Part shown: positions 34,962 through 42,500 of the stretch, in pieces
Numbering within the stretch: the first letter of the stretch is position 1
Layout of the letters: each line of letters starts with the position of its first letter
NCBI RefSeq assembly: GCF_014697375.1
Contig: NZ_JACJRS010000027.1
Location: forward strand, 1 to 59,747
DNA length: 59,747 nucleotides
Direction of reading: 5' to 3'
Origin: Phormidium sp. FACHB-1136
GTDB taxonomy: Bacteria; Cyanobacteriota; Cyanobacteriia; Phormidesmidales; Phormidesmidaceae
The notes under the pieces: generated by a model
What the model was told of the DNA's origin: nothing
The model's input: only the letters and a program-made list of their open reading frames with translations
The model's database searches: none
Program-made: the position numbers and the translations under genes

Positions 34962-35119
34962 CCACCCTAAACCTAGGGCAGAGATCATGGCTCCATGGGC
35001 GATCCCCAGCTACGGACTGGCCTGGGCAAGATCCGCTAAAATAGGCGTCTGCCAACCTGGGACGATCCGGTTCAGCGGCAGACCTGCCGAGTCGTGGCCA
35101 TAGCTGGGGTTCAAGACCG

Positions 35120-36160
35120 ATGGTTCAACTCAATAACGGCATCACGCTATTTTTCAGCTTGCTGGTGGAGGCAATGCCCTTTCTGCTGTTAGGGGTCATC
35201 TTTTCCAGTGTGCTGCTGCTGTTTGTGGACGAGCAAAAGCTGCTGACCCTGATTCCTCGCAACGCCCTGCTTGCGGCCTTGGCGGGGGGGCTGATTGGCT
35301 TTTTGTTCCCGGTGTGTGAGTGCGGCAACATCCCCGTCGCCCGTCGCCTGCTGATGAAGGGCGCACCGACGGCCTTAGCCATTGGCTTTTTGTTGGCAGC
35401 TCCCACGGTGAACCCCATCGTGTTTTGGGCGACTTGGATTGCCTTCCGCGACCAGCCAGAAATCGTCTTTTTGCGGGTGGGCTTCACGCTAATTGTGGCC
35501 ATGACCATCGCCCTGATTTTCAGCACCCAGGCGGATATGCGGCCCTTTTTGCAAGATAACTTGGCCCGCATGATGGCCGACCCGGAACCGAATCCTAAAG
35601 CCAACACCAACGGTCAAGCCACCCCCGACGACGACATTTCCCCCCTACTAAAATCCGGCACCTTTTTGATGCAGGCTCCCGGTCAAGTGCTGCAACTGGA
35701 TGCCCCCCCCGCCCAGGTGTTGGCCCAGATAACGGGTGCCCCCCCGCCGCTGCGCCTGCGCCTGCGCATGATGGTAGACAACATGGTGCTAGAAATGCGC
35801 GAACTGGGGGCCGTGCTGATTTTGGGCAGCGCCATTGCCGCCTTTGTGCAGGTCGCCATCCCTAGGGACGTGATCCTCAGCCTAGGGCAGGGGCCAGTCA
35901 CCTCCATCGTGGCGATGATGGCCTTAGCCTGGGTGGTCTCCATCTGCTCCACGGTGGATTCCTTCTTTGCCCTATCCTTTGCCTCGGTGTTTACCAGCGG
36001 GTCGCTGCTGGCCTTCCTGGTGTTTGGCCCCATGATCGACCTCAAAAACATCAGCCTGCTGCTGACGGTCTTCAAAGGACGAGCGATTATCTACCTGTTT
36101 GTCCTTGCCGCACAAATCGTCTTTTTGCTATCCCTGGTGATGAATTTGTATGTAGGGTAA
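35120..36160 (+). CDS. Permease, DUF318 / ArsP-like family
   Basis: A 346-residue inner-membrane protein with eight or so hydrophobic segments. The N-terminal half has FPVCECGNIPVARRLLMKGAPTALAIGFLLAAPTVNPIVFWATW, the hallmark of the DUF318 permeases (Cys-Glu-Cys and the N-P turn). The C-terminal half repeats the fold (VSICSTVDSFFALSFASVFTSGSLLAFLVFGPMIDLKNI). The central loop (160-230) is hydrophilic. The substrate is unknown, perhaps a metal or metalloid species. It normally sits beside a TIGR03943 gene; here that gene is at 37723, and an AT-rich cassette separates them. Confidence 0.92.
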   Translation: MVQLNNGITLFFSLLVEAMPFLLLGVIFSSVLLLFVDEQKLLTLIPRNALLAALAGGLIGFLFPVCECGNIPVARRLLMKGAPTALAIGFLLAAPTVNPIVFWATWIAFRDQPEIVFLRVGFTLIVAMTIALIFSTQADMRPFLQDNLARMMADPEPNPKANTNGQATPDDDISPLLKSGTFLMQAPGQVLQLDAPPAQVLAQITGAPPPLRLRLRMMVDNMVLEMRELGAVLILGSAIAAFVQVAIPRDVILSLGQGPVTSIVAMMALAWVVSICSTVDSFFALSFASVFTSGSLLAFLVFGPMIDLKNISLLLTVFKGRAIIYLFVLAAQIVFLLSLVMNLYVG

Positions 36161-36261
36161 GGCTGTGTAAAAAACTCAATTCATAGGCTCTTATACAAGG
36201 TGGTTGAACCAAATCAGTGCTTTCATCTCCTAAGCTTAGATTTCTTGACTAGAGGATTGGA

Positions 36262-37152
36262 ATGGTAAAAATCGTGAGCGTGATTAACTTGAAGGGTGGA
36301 GTAGCTAAAACAACTACCACCGTTCAACTCGCTGAATGCCTAGCATCAGAATTCGGAAAGAAAGTTTTAGTGATAGATCTTGATCCTCAAACTAACGCAA
36401 CAATTTCTCTGATTGGAGAAGATAAATGGGAGGAAATAGACAGAAAAGGTCAGACGTTATTCCATCTCTTTAATGACAAACTGAAAAATACATCAATTTT
36501 TAATATTGACAAAGCTTTACAGAAGGGTGTGTCAAACCTAAGCCTCAAGTCCTTAAGTCTCTTGGCTTCTAGCATACGCTTCATTGATATTCAAGATAGA
36601 ATCGCGGATATCTCAAAAGAGACAGAGCATATGATCAGCCCTATGGAGGTTCTTAAAAGCTCAATATATAGCGCAATTACTTCCTTTGATTATGTGTTAA
36701 TTGACTGCCCTCCGAATCTTGGATTTATCACTAAAAATGGCATTGAAATTAGTGATTATTATCTCATACCAAGTATTCCTGACTATCTTTCTACATATGG
36801 TATTCCTCAGATCGTCAAGAATATTCATGATTTCGCAGGTAAGCGTTCCCTGAAGATCAGGTGTTTGGGTCTTCTAGTTACGAAATACGCATCAAATTCT
36901 GAATCTCATAGACGAGGAATGGAAACATTGCCTGAAAGATTCAGGAAAATCTTTCGTGAGCTTCAGATTCCGCCATCGACACTTTTTCAGACTCGCATTC
37001 CACAGGCTAACGCAACGGCAGAAGCTATGGATTTTGAAGGGTTTCCCTCAACTTTTAGAGAAAAGTACGGGAGAACGAAATCTGGAAACCGATATTTGTA
37101 TGAGTACGTCATCGATCTGACAAAGGAGTTTGTTAAGCGTGCCGAATCATAG
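36262..37152 (+). CDS. ParA/Soj-like ATPase in an AT-rich cassette
   Basis: A 296-residue deviant-Walker ATPase. The A motif is KGGVAKTTTT (11-20) with its signature lysine. Walker A' follows in LVIDLDPQTNATISL, and Walker B is YVLIDCPPNLGF near residue 150. The rest fits ParA, including IPDYLSTYGIPQIVKNI and a late FQTRIPQANATAEAM. It lacks an N-terminal HTH, as in small plasmid or chromosomal type Ib ParAs. Base use is far more AT-rich than the neighbours, which suggests transfer. It splits the permease/TIGR03943 pair. No parS or ParB is seen; the partner is the small gene downstream. Confidence 0.88.
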   Translation: MVKIVSVINLKGGVAKTTTTVQLAECLASEFGKKVLVIDLDPQTNATISLIGEDKWEEIDRKGQTLFHLFNDKLKNTSIFNIDKALQKGVSNLSLKSLSLLASSIRFIDIQDRIADISKETEHMISPMEVLKSSIYSAITSFDYVLIDCPPNLGFITKNGIEISDYYLIPSIPDYLSTYGIPQIVKNIHDFAGKRSLKIRCLGLLVTKYASNSESHRRGMETLPERFRKIFRELQIPPSTLFQTRIPQANATAEAMDFEGFPSTFREKYGRTKSGNRYLYEYVIDLTKEFVKRAES

Positions 37153-37609
37153 TGAGTCTCAAATGAAAGAGGTTGAAGATAAGCTCAGAGAGCTAATGGG
37201 AATAATAGGAGCTATTCTTAGCAAGGCTGAGTCTGACTCAGATTTCTCCAGTAAGCTCAATGATATTCCCCTGAATATTTTGGAGAATAATTCTACTAAG
37301 GGAGGAGTATCAGTACGAAGACCTAGATCAAGACAGAGTCAGTTTAATTCTGTAGATTATCTTGGAAAGAATGGAGAAGACAAGTTGCGAGAAGAGCTAG
37401 ATAGCAAGACGAATACTGAGCTATGTCAGATTCTCAAGGCAGAGAGCAGCCATAGAAAACCCAAAGAAATAAAAAGTCTTGATCGTGATCGACTGATTAG
37501 TGAGATCATTTCTAATGCTTTACGTATTCTCAATAAAGGATCTGCATTTCTTCAAGTCAAGGAGTCAGACGACACATCATCTGATAGTGGATCTGATGTA
37601 GAAGAATAA
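37139..37609 (+). CDS. Small acidic partner of the ParA-like ATPase (unknown family)
   Basis: A 156-residue protein that I do not recognise. I start it at the GTG at 37139, which has AAAGGAG at 37122-37128 and overlaps the ParA stop by 14 bases, a sign of coupled translation; an ATG at 37163 is the alternative. The N-terminus is a helix (KEVEDKLRELMGIIGAILSKAE). The middle is basic (VRRPRSRQSQFN). A second helical pair lies at ~75-130, and the C-terminal tail is very acidic (DDTSSDSGSDVEE). Its place suggests a ParB-like or cargo-adaptor role for the ATPase; this is inference. Confidence 0.75.
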   Translation: MPNHSESQMKEVEDKLRELMGIIGAILSKAESDSDFSSKLNDIPLNILENNSTKGGVSVRRPRSRQSQFNSVDYLGKNGEDKLREELDSKTNTELCQILKAESSHRKPKEIKSLDRDRLISEIISNALRILNKGSAFLQVKESDDTSSDSGSDVEE

Positions 37610-37633
37610 GTCAGCTTTTCTTGTCTTGGATAA

Positions 37634-37660
37634 TTTTTCACAACTAAAAACCTGCCTAAT
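37634..37660 (+). repeat. Element resembling 34936-34961
   Basis: TTTTTCACAACTAAAAACCT followed by GCCTAAT is nearly the same as the sequence 2.7 kb upstream, differing by about four positions and a one-base gap. It ends 62 bases before the TIGR03943 start. Confidence 0.4.
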
Positions 37661-37722
37661 ATTTTTTGCTCAGATCGCTTTAAAGCATTCTTCCGCAGTT
37701 TATCTTCTGCCTCCTCATTTCT

Positions 37723-38529
37723 ATGACTTCCTCCCTTCGCTCCCGCCGCCGCCGTTCCCCAGCGTCCCAGCGTGTCCCTTTGCCCTGGCAGGCCATTATT
37801 GATGGCCTCATGCTGCTGCTGTGGGCGGCGATGCTGCTACGGTTTACCGTCACGGGCAAGCTGTATTTGCTGCTGCACCCGGATTATATGTGGCTGTCTC
37901 ACCTGGCCATGGGGCTGACCTTTGGCATGGGGATGGCGCGGATGTGGCAGGTGTGGCAGATGATGCAGTCGTCGCAGCGGCAGGGTGGCCCCCGCAGCCA
38001 GGAGCACATTGCCCGGCTGCCGCGCCAAATTAGCACCGGACTGTTACTGGCGGTGGCGGTGTTTGGGCTGATCTACACCCCCCGCCCCTTCACCAGCGAA
38101 ACGGCCTTTCAGCGGGGCATTACTGATGTGCTGGGTCAAACCCGGTCTCGGCCCCAGCGGTTTGTGCTGAGCGGGGCCTCGGAGGATCGCACCATTGTGG
38201 ACTGGATCCGCACCCTGAACGTTTACCCCGAACCGGAAGCCTACGCCGGACAAGCGGTGAAGGTGAGCGGCTTTGTTACCCACATTCCTGGCTGGCCAGA
38301 GAATATTTTCATGATTACTCGCTTTGTGCTCACCTGCTGCGCCGCCGATGCCTACCCCGTGGGTCTGCCCGTAGAATTACCCCCCGGCACCGAGCGCCCC
38401 AAACCCGATACCTGGCTGGAGGTGACGGGATCGATGACCACCCAAACCCTCGATAACAAACGCCAACTGGTGATCGGAGAGGCCACCCTCACCGAGATTC
38501 CCGAACCTCGCACCCCCTACGAATACTAG
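37723..38529 (+). CDS. TIGR03943-family permease partner
   Basis: A 268-residue protein with three N-terminal membrane segments (about residues 22-40, 44-65 and 105-125) after a basic start (SRRRRSPASQR), then a soluble C-terminal domain: VKVSGFVTHIPGWPENIFMITRFVLTCCAADAYPVGLPVEL, with a Cys-Cys pair typical of TIGR03943. These proteins are known neighbours and presumed subunits of the DUF318 permeases, so its true partner is the gene at 35120-36160. The next gene starts two bases after its stop, so they are co-transcribed. Confidence 0.9.
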   Translation: MTSSLRSRRRRSPASQRVPLPWQAIIDGLMLLLWAAMLLRFTVTGKLYLLLHPDYMWLSHLAMGLTFGMGMARMWQVWQMMQSSQRQGGPRSQEHIARLPRQISTGLLLAVAVFGLIYTPRPFTSETAFQRGITDVLGQTRSRPQRFVLSGASEDRTIVDWIRTLNVYPEPEAYAGQAVKVSGFVTHIPGWPENIFMITRFVLTCCAADAYPVGLPVELPPGTERPKPDTWLEVTGSMTTQTLDNKRQLVIGEATLTEIPEPRTPYEY

Positions 38530-38531
38530 CC

Positions 38532-40154
38532 ATGGCCCGCCGTCGTTCCCGTCGTTCTGCCCTCGGAAAAGCCCCCCGTGCTGCCACCCTGCGTCGCCGC
38601 TATCCGCTGGATCGGTTGGCCACGACGGCGATGATGGTCTTGGCTCTGGTGCTGGGGATTTTGATCTTTTCCGGCGACCACGCCACCGCCAGGGTACGCG
38701 ACTTTAGCTGGCGCAATCGACAGGTGGGCATTGAGGATCGGGCCTTTTTGATTACCTTTAGCCGACCGATGGATCCGGTGAGCGTGGAGACAAATTTGAC
38801 CCTCGATCCGCCCCTAGAGGGCAAAGTGAGCTGGGCCGGACGCCGGATGGCCTACACCCTTACAGAGCCCTTGCCCTACGGCGAATCCTTTACCCTGCGA
38901 TTGGAAGATGCCAAGGATCGGTTTGCAGATCCAGAGAACCCAGGCCGATTTCAACCCTTTGAGGGCGTGTTCCAGACCCGCAAACGCGCCTTTGTCTACA
39001 TCGGCACCGAGGGCGACGAGGCTAACCGCCTAGTGCTGGCCAATTTGGAACAGCAGGAGCGGGTCATCCTCACGCCCAAGAACCTGTCGGTGCTGGCCTT
39101 CAAGCCCTACACCCTGGGGGACAGAATCCTATTTTCCGCCACCGATGCCGCCGCCACCGATGCCGCCGCCACCGATGGCCTGCTAGACCAGCAACTCTAC
39201 ACCGTTACCACGGGCGTTGTGCCCCGCCCGCCCCAGGATTTATTGGCCGAGCCGCCGCCCTTCTGGAAGCGCCTGCGGCCCAAACCCACGGAGGCTACCC
39301 CTGGGGAACTGGCCCTGGTACTCGACAATCGCGACTACCAAAACCTCAAATTCGACCTCTCCGCCGATGGCAAAACCATTGTGGTGCAACGGGTGAACCG
39401 CAACGACCCAGCAGATTTTGGCCCCTGGGTGGTGCGGGAGGGCAAGGCTCCCTATCCCCTTGACACCGATCCGGGCGGCGATTTTTTGATTGCTCCCGAC
39501 AGCCAGTCCCTCGTGTTGCTTCAGGGCGAAGGCACCGCTATCCTCGACCTCAGCCCCGAAGCCAGCCGTGGCCCTCAGCAACCCCTGGACTTTTTGCCCA
39601 ACTATGGCCAGGTGCTGGATATCTCCAACGATGGCTTGGCGGCGGCGATGGTGAACTTCAACCAAAACGACCCGGAAAAGCGCTTCACCGAGTCCCTCTT
39701 TTTGGTCACCAGTCAAGGCACCGAGGAGGAACTGCTGCGGGTAACCGGATCCATTCGCGATGCCCAGTTTGACCCCAGCCGCCGTTTTCTCTACGTGCTG
39801 GCCAGCGAACAGGTGGACAGCCGCCGCCAGGATACCCTCGACATCGAAGAATATGCTGAGCAACCCCTGCTGCTGCTGATTGACCTGGAGGCCAAGGCCA
39901 TGACCAAGCTGGCCACCCTGCCCCAACAGCCCACCCTATCTATGAGCCTTGCCCCCGATGGCCGCGCCCTGCTGCTGGATTTGGTCAACCTGGATGCCGA
40001 AGCCGACCTAGCGGAGGATGCCGACCCTGAAGCCAACCTTACGCCAGGACTGTGGTACCTGCCCCTAGTACCCGCCACCGATCAGGGGCCTCCCCTCCTC
40101 GATACCCCAGACCAGTTTCCCTTTCAAGGTATCCAGGCCACCTGGTTACCCTAG
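38532..40154 (+). CDS. Membrane-anchored protein with SbsA-like Ig domain and beta-propeller-like part
   Basis: A 540-residue protein. A basic N-terminus (RRRSRRSALG) precedes one membrane segment (about residues 33-50, TAMMVLALVLGILIFSG). Residues ~58-145 form an SbsA-type Ig-like domain (FLITFSRPMDPVSVETNLTLDPPLEGKVSW). The remainder, from ~150, shows repeated strands with LSADGKTIVVQRV, ISNDGLAAAMVNF, DPSRRFLYVLAS and LAPDGRALLLDL, which suggests a WD40/TolB-like propeller outside the membrane. Three ATDAA-type repeats (39138-39179) lie in a loop. It starts two bases after the TIGR03943 stop. Function unknown. Confidence 0.82.
   Translation: MARRRSRRSALGKAPRAATLRRRYPLDRLATTAMMVLALVLGILIFSGDHATARVRDFSWRNRQVGIEDRAFLITFSRPMDPVSVETNLTLDPPLEGKVSWAGRRMAYTLTEPLPYGESFTLRLEDAKDRFADPENPGRFQPFEGVFQTRKRAFVYIGTEGDEANRLVLANLEQQERVILTPKNLSVLAFKPYTLGDRILFSATDAAATDAAATDGLLDQQLYTVTTGVVPRPPQDLLAEPPPFWKRLRPKPTEATPGELALVLDNRDYQNLKFDLSADGKTIVVQRVNRNDPADFGPWVVREGKAPYPLDTDPGGDFLIAPDSQSLVLLQGEGTAILDLSPEASRGPQQPLDFLPNYGQVLDISNDGLAAAMVNFNQNDPEKRFTESLFLVTSQGTEEELLRVTGSIRDAQFDPSRRFLYVLASEQVDSRRQDTLDIEEYAEQPLLLLIDLEAKAMTKLATLPQQPTLSMSLAPDGRALLLDLVNLDAEADLAEDADPEANLTPGLWYLPLVPATDQGPPLLDTPDQFPFQGIQATWLP
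39138..39179 (+). repeat. 15-bp in-frame tandem repeat
   Basis: GCCACCGATGCCGCC occurs at 39138-39152 and 39153-39167, then a partial third copy. It encodes Ala-Thr-Asp-Ala-Ala units, so length changes keep the reading frame. Confidence 0.8.
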
Positions 40155-40171
40155 GGAATACGCGAGGGTGG

Positions 40172-41269
40172 CTAGTAGGGCTTGGCTAAGTCGGCAAAGA
40201 CCTCCTGCACCGCCAGATGCACCAGTCGGCCCTTCGCGACATTGAGCCCTGCCTTTAGGCCCGCATCGGTGATCAACGCTCCCATGCCTTGGTTGGCTAA
40301 CTTGAGGACGTAGGGAGCGGTGGCATTGTTGAGGGCTTGGGTGGCCGTCCAGGGTACGGCACCGGGCATGTTGGGCACCCCAAAGTGAACCACCCCCGAC
40401 TCCAGATAGGTGGGCTGGCTGTGGGAGGTGGGCCGCAGGGTTTCGATACAGCCCCCTTGGTCTACGGCCACGTCAATAATCACCGAACCGGGCTTCATCT
40501 GGGCTACCAGTTCCTTCGAGACCAGCACCGGAGCCTTGCGTCCCGGCACCAGCACCGCCCCAATCAGTAAATCCGCCTGGGGTACCGACGTTTCAATCTG
40601 GCGAGGACTGCTGTAGAGCAATTCCACCCGCGAGCCGAACAGGGTTTCTAGGTAGGCCAGACGATCCACATTGATGTCAATAATCTGCACCCTTGCGCCT
40701 AGGCCCAGGGCCATCTTCGCCGCCTCGGTACCCACTACGCCACCGCCCAAAATCACGACGCACCCAGCCGCTACGCCCGGAATGCCCCCCAGCAACACCC
40801 CCCGTCCGCCCTGTTGTCGTTCGAGATAACGTGCCCCAAACTGCACCGAAAGCCGCCCTGCAATCACGCTCATCGGCGTTAGCAAGGGCAGACGACCATC
40901 CCCCGTGGTCACCGTTTCGTAGGCAATGGCAGCTTGGATACCGCTGCTAATCAGGGCTTCCGTCAGGGTACGTTCTGCGGCTAGGTGCAGATAGGTAAAC
41001 AAAATTAAATCGGGTCGAAAGTAGTCATACTCCGATGGTTGGGGTTCTTTGACCTTGACGACCAACTCCTGCGCCCAGGCTTCGGCGGCATCTTCCACCA
41101 GGGTGGCCCCGGCCTCTTGGTAGATTTCGTCCGTAAAGCCAGACCCGGCCCCAGCCCCCGTCTGCACCACCACCCCATGCCCCTGCTGACACAGGGTGTA
41201 AACCGTCGCTGGGGTGAGCCCCACCCGAAACTCTTGATCCTTAATTTCCTTGGGAAGTCCAATGCGCAT
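40172..41269 (-). CDS. ald: Alanine dehydrogenase
   Basis: An NAD-dependent enzyme interconverting L-alanine with pyruvate and ammonia. The 365 residues fit the family. Landmarks are MRIGLPKEIKDQEFRVGLTP at the N-terminus, VVKVKEPQ with the substrate Lys, YLHLAAERTLTEAL, AIAYETV, LLTPMSVIAGRLSVQFGA, the Rossmann motif VVILGGGVVGTEAAKMALGLGA, and VDQGGCIET. The C-terminus GMGALITDAGLKAGLNVAKGRLVH is typical. In cyanobacteria it serves nitrogen re-use. The gene is convergent with the propeller gene, with 17 bases between the stops. Confidence 0.97.
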   Translation of the reverse strand: MRIGLPKEIKDQEFRVGLTPATVYTLCQQGHGVVVQTGAGAGSGFTDEIYQEAGATLVEDAAEAWAQELVVKVKEPQPSEYDYFRPDLILFTYLHLAAERTLTEALISSGIQAAIAYETVTTGDGRLPLLTPMSVIAGRLSVQFGARYLERQQGGRGVLLGGIPGVAAGCVVILGGGVVGTEAAKMALGLGARVQIIDINVDRLAYLETLFGSRVELLYSSPRQIETSVPQADLLIGAVLVPGRKAPVLVSKELVAQMKPGSVIIDVAVDQGGCIETLRPTSHSQPTYLESGVVHFGVPNMPGAVPWTATQALNNATAPYVLKLANQGMGALITDAGLKAGLNVAKGRLVHLAVQEVFADLAKPY

Positions 41270-41452
41270 GGGCGTGCCTTTTTTGGGTCGATGGATGGAT
41301 GACTAGACAGAAATGCCTAACCCACATCAGCCAGAATAGGCCAGAATTCTACCCTCTGGGGCAAAATCCTCACCCACCGAGACCGAGTTTTTCCGATCTG
41401 CGCCCCTTGGGGGTCCCGAATTTTGGCCTCGCTCAATCAACGGCCCCAGGGT

Positions 41453-42130
41453 CTAGGCAAGGGCTGGGGGCGTATCGTCCGCCGCCACGGCCTCATCATC
41501 GTTAGACAGGAGGATTTCGGCTCCTTCCAAAAAGATTCCATCATCGGTCATGGCTATGCCATCAATGCTGAGGCGGTCTCCGGTTTGGGCGATGCGGGCG
41601 GCTCCCAGGGCTTCGGTTCCGGCTCCGGCGGTGTAGAGGAGGTTGCCTCCGGCCTCAAGTTGGGCGGCGATATCGGCCTTGAGGGTTTCGCGCAGGATTT
41701 GGGCTCCGGCGGCGGCAAAGGCAGCTTCCAGTTTTTCCACCCAGGTATGTTCAATCACGGCAATAATCGCCGAGGTATTGGGCTGAAGGGCAGACCCCAG
41801 ATCCTTCATTTCGGCCTTGAGGGGAGCACTGCGTAACTTGCCCACCAGCGCCCCAAGGGCACCGCCTCCCGCCGCAATGGCCACCGCCGGAGGAGCCAAC
41901 ACCAAACCAATCAGACCACCGACGATGCCGCCCGTCATCAACCCTTTGCGGCTGCGGCGTTTCGCATCGGTAATTTTGAGCTTGCCCTCGGCATTTTTGA
42001 CCACCACAGCGGCATCTAGGATGCCAATCAGCCCTTCCCGTTTCCCTTCCTTGATCTGATCCATCACCAAACTGGCCCCATCAGGGCTGTTGAAAGCCGC
42101 CACAATCACTTGAATCGGGCTATCGCTCAT
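41453..42130 (-). CDS. DUF1269-family membrane-associated protein
   Basis: A 225-residue protein from the ATG at 42130 (MSDSPIQVIVAAFNSP), with GGAGAG upstream; a TTG five codons earlier is less likely. The pattern VIVAAFNSPDGASLVMDQIKEGKREGLIGILDAAVVVKNAEGKLKI followed by a glycine-rich hydrophobic hairpin (TGGIVGGLIGLVLAPPAVAIAAGGGALGALVG) is that of DUF1269. The C-terminal part is helical, with an acidic tail. The glycine-zipper hairpin suggests membrane insertion. Function unknown. Confidence 0.85.
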   Translation of the reverse strand: MSDSPIQVIVAAFNSPDGASLVMDQIKEGKREGLIGILDAAVVVKNAEGKLKITDAKRRSRKGLMTGGIVGGLIGLVLAPPAVAIAAGGGALGALVGKLRSAPLKAEMKDLGSALQPNTSAIIAVIEHTWVEKLEAAFAAAGAQILRETLKADIAAQLEAGGNLLYTAGAGTEALGAARIAQTGDRLSIDGIAMTDDGIFLEGAEILLSNDDEAVAADDTPPALA

Positions 42131-42500
42131 GGTCGTTCTCTCCACTGGTGAAACAAGTAGGGGGGTGAATGGTAGGGGACGTGCCCTGGTTGGGGTGCCC
42201 CATCATCACTGTAGGGGGCAATCCTAAGAAATCCGTAGGAGCCTGTTCGTAGGATCTGGATGGAAGCATCCCGCTGAATCCATGGGATCCGGTATGCCCA
42301 ATAGTGCCCAGCCCAGGACTAGCGCCCCGAAGCTCAACGACCCATCGCCGATGTGGCCGTGAATCGTTCACACTGGAATGGTTCACACTGTTAGTACTGA
42401 TCACATCGTCTCGATCACGTTGTCCCGATCAGGGTTTATCCCGTTCAGGCGTAGTGACTTTGCGGCGTGATCCGGCGTCTTCTTCCCTGGCTTTGGTGTT
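42131..42500. promoter_or_regulatory. Divergent intergenic region with 10-bp direct repeats
   Basis: A 370-base gap between the DUF1269 and ABC-F genes. GTTCACACTG occurs at 42366-42375 and again at 42381-42390, 15 bp apart, followed by two GATCAC words. These could be operator half-sites for the ABC-F gene. No gene is seen. Confidence 0.35.

Larger units (their letters stand above)
34795..35119. other. Intergenic region before the permease gene
   Basis: A 325-base gap holding the CCCTCACCC-type repeat (34817-34918), the element at 34936-34961 and probably the permease promoter. No gene is seen. Confidence 0.5.

Noticed and set aside
36262-37609. Chromosomal parABS partition locus
   Set aside because: The second gene does not look like ParB, no parS-like palindrome was seen, and the genes are AT-rich and split an unrelated operon.
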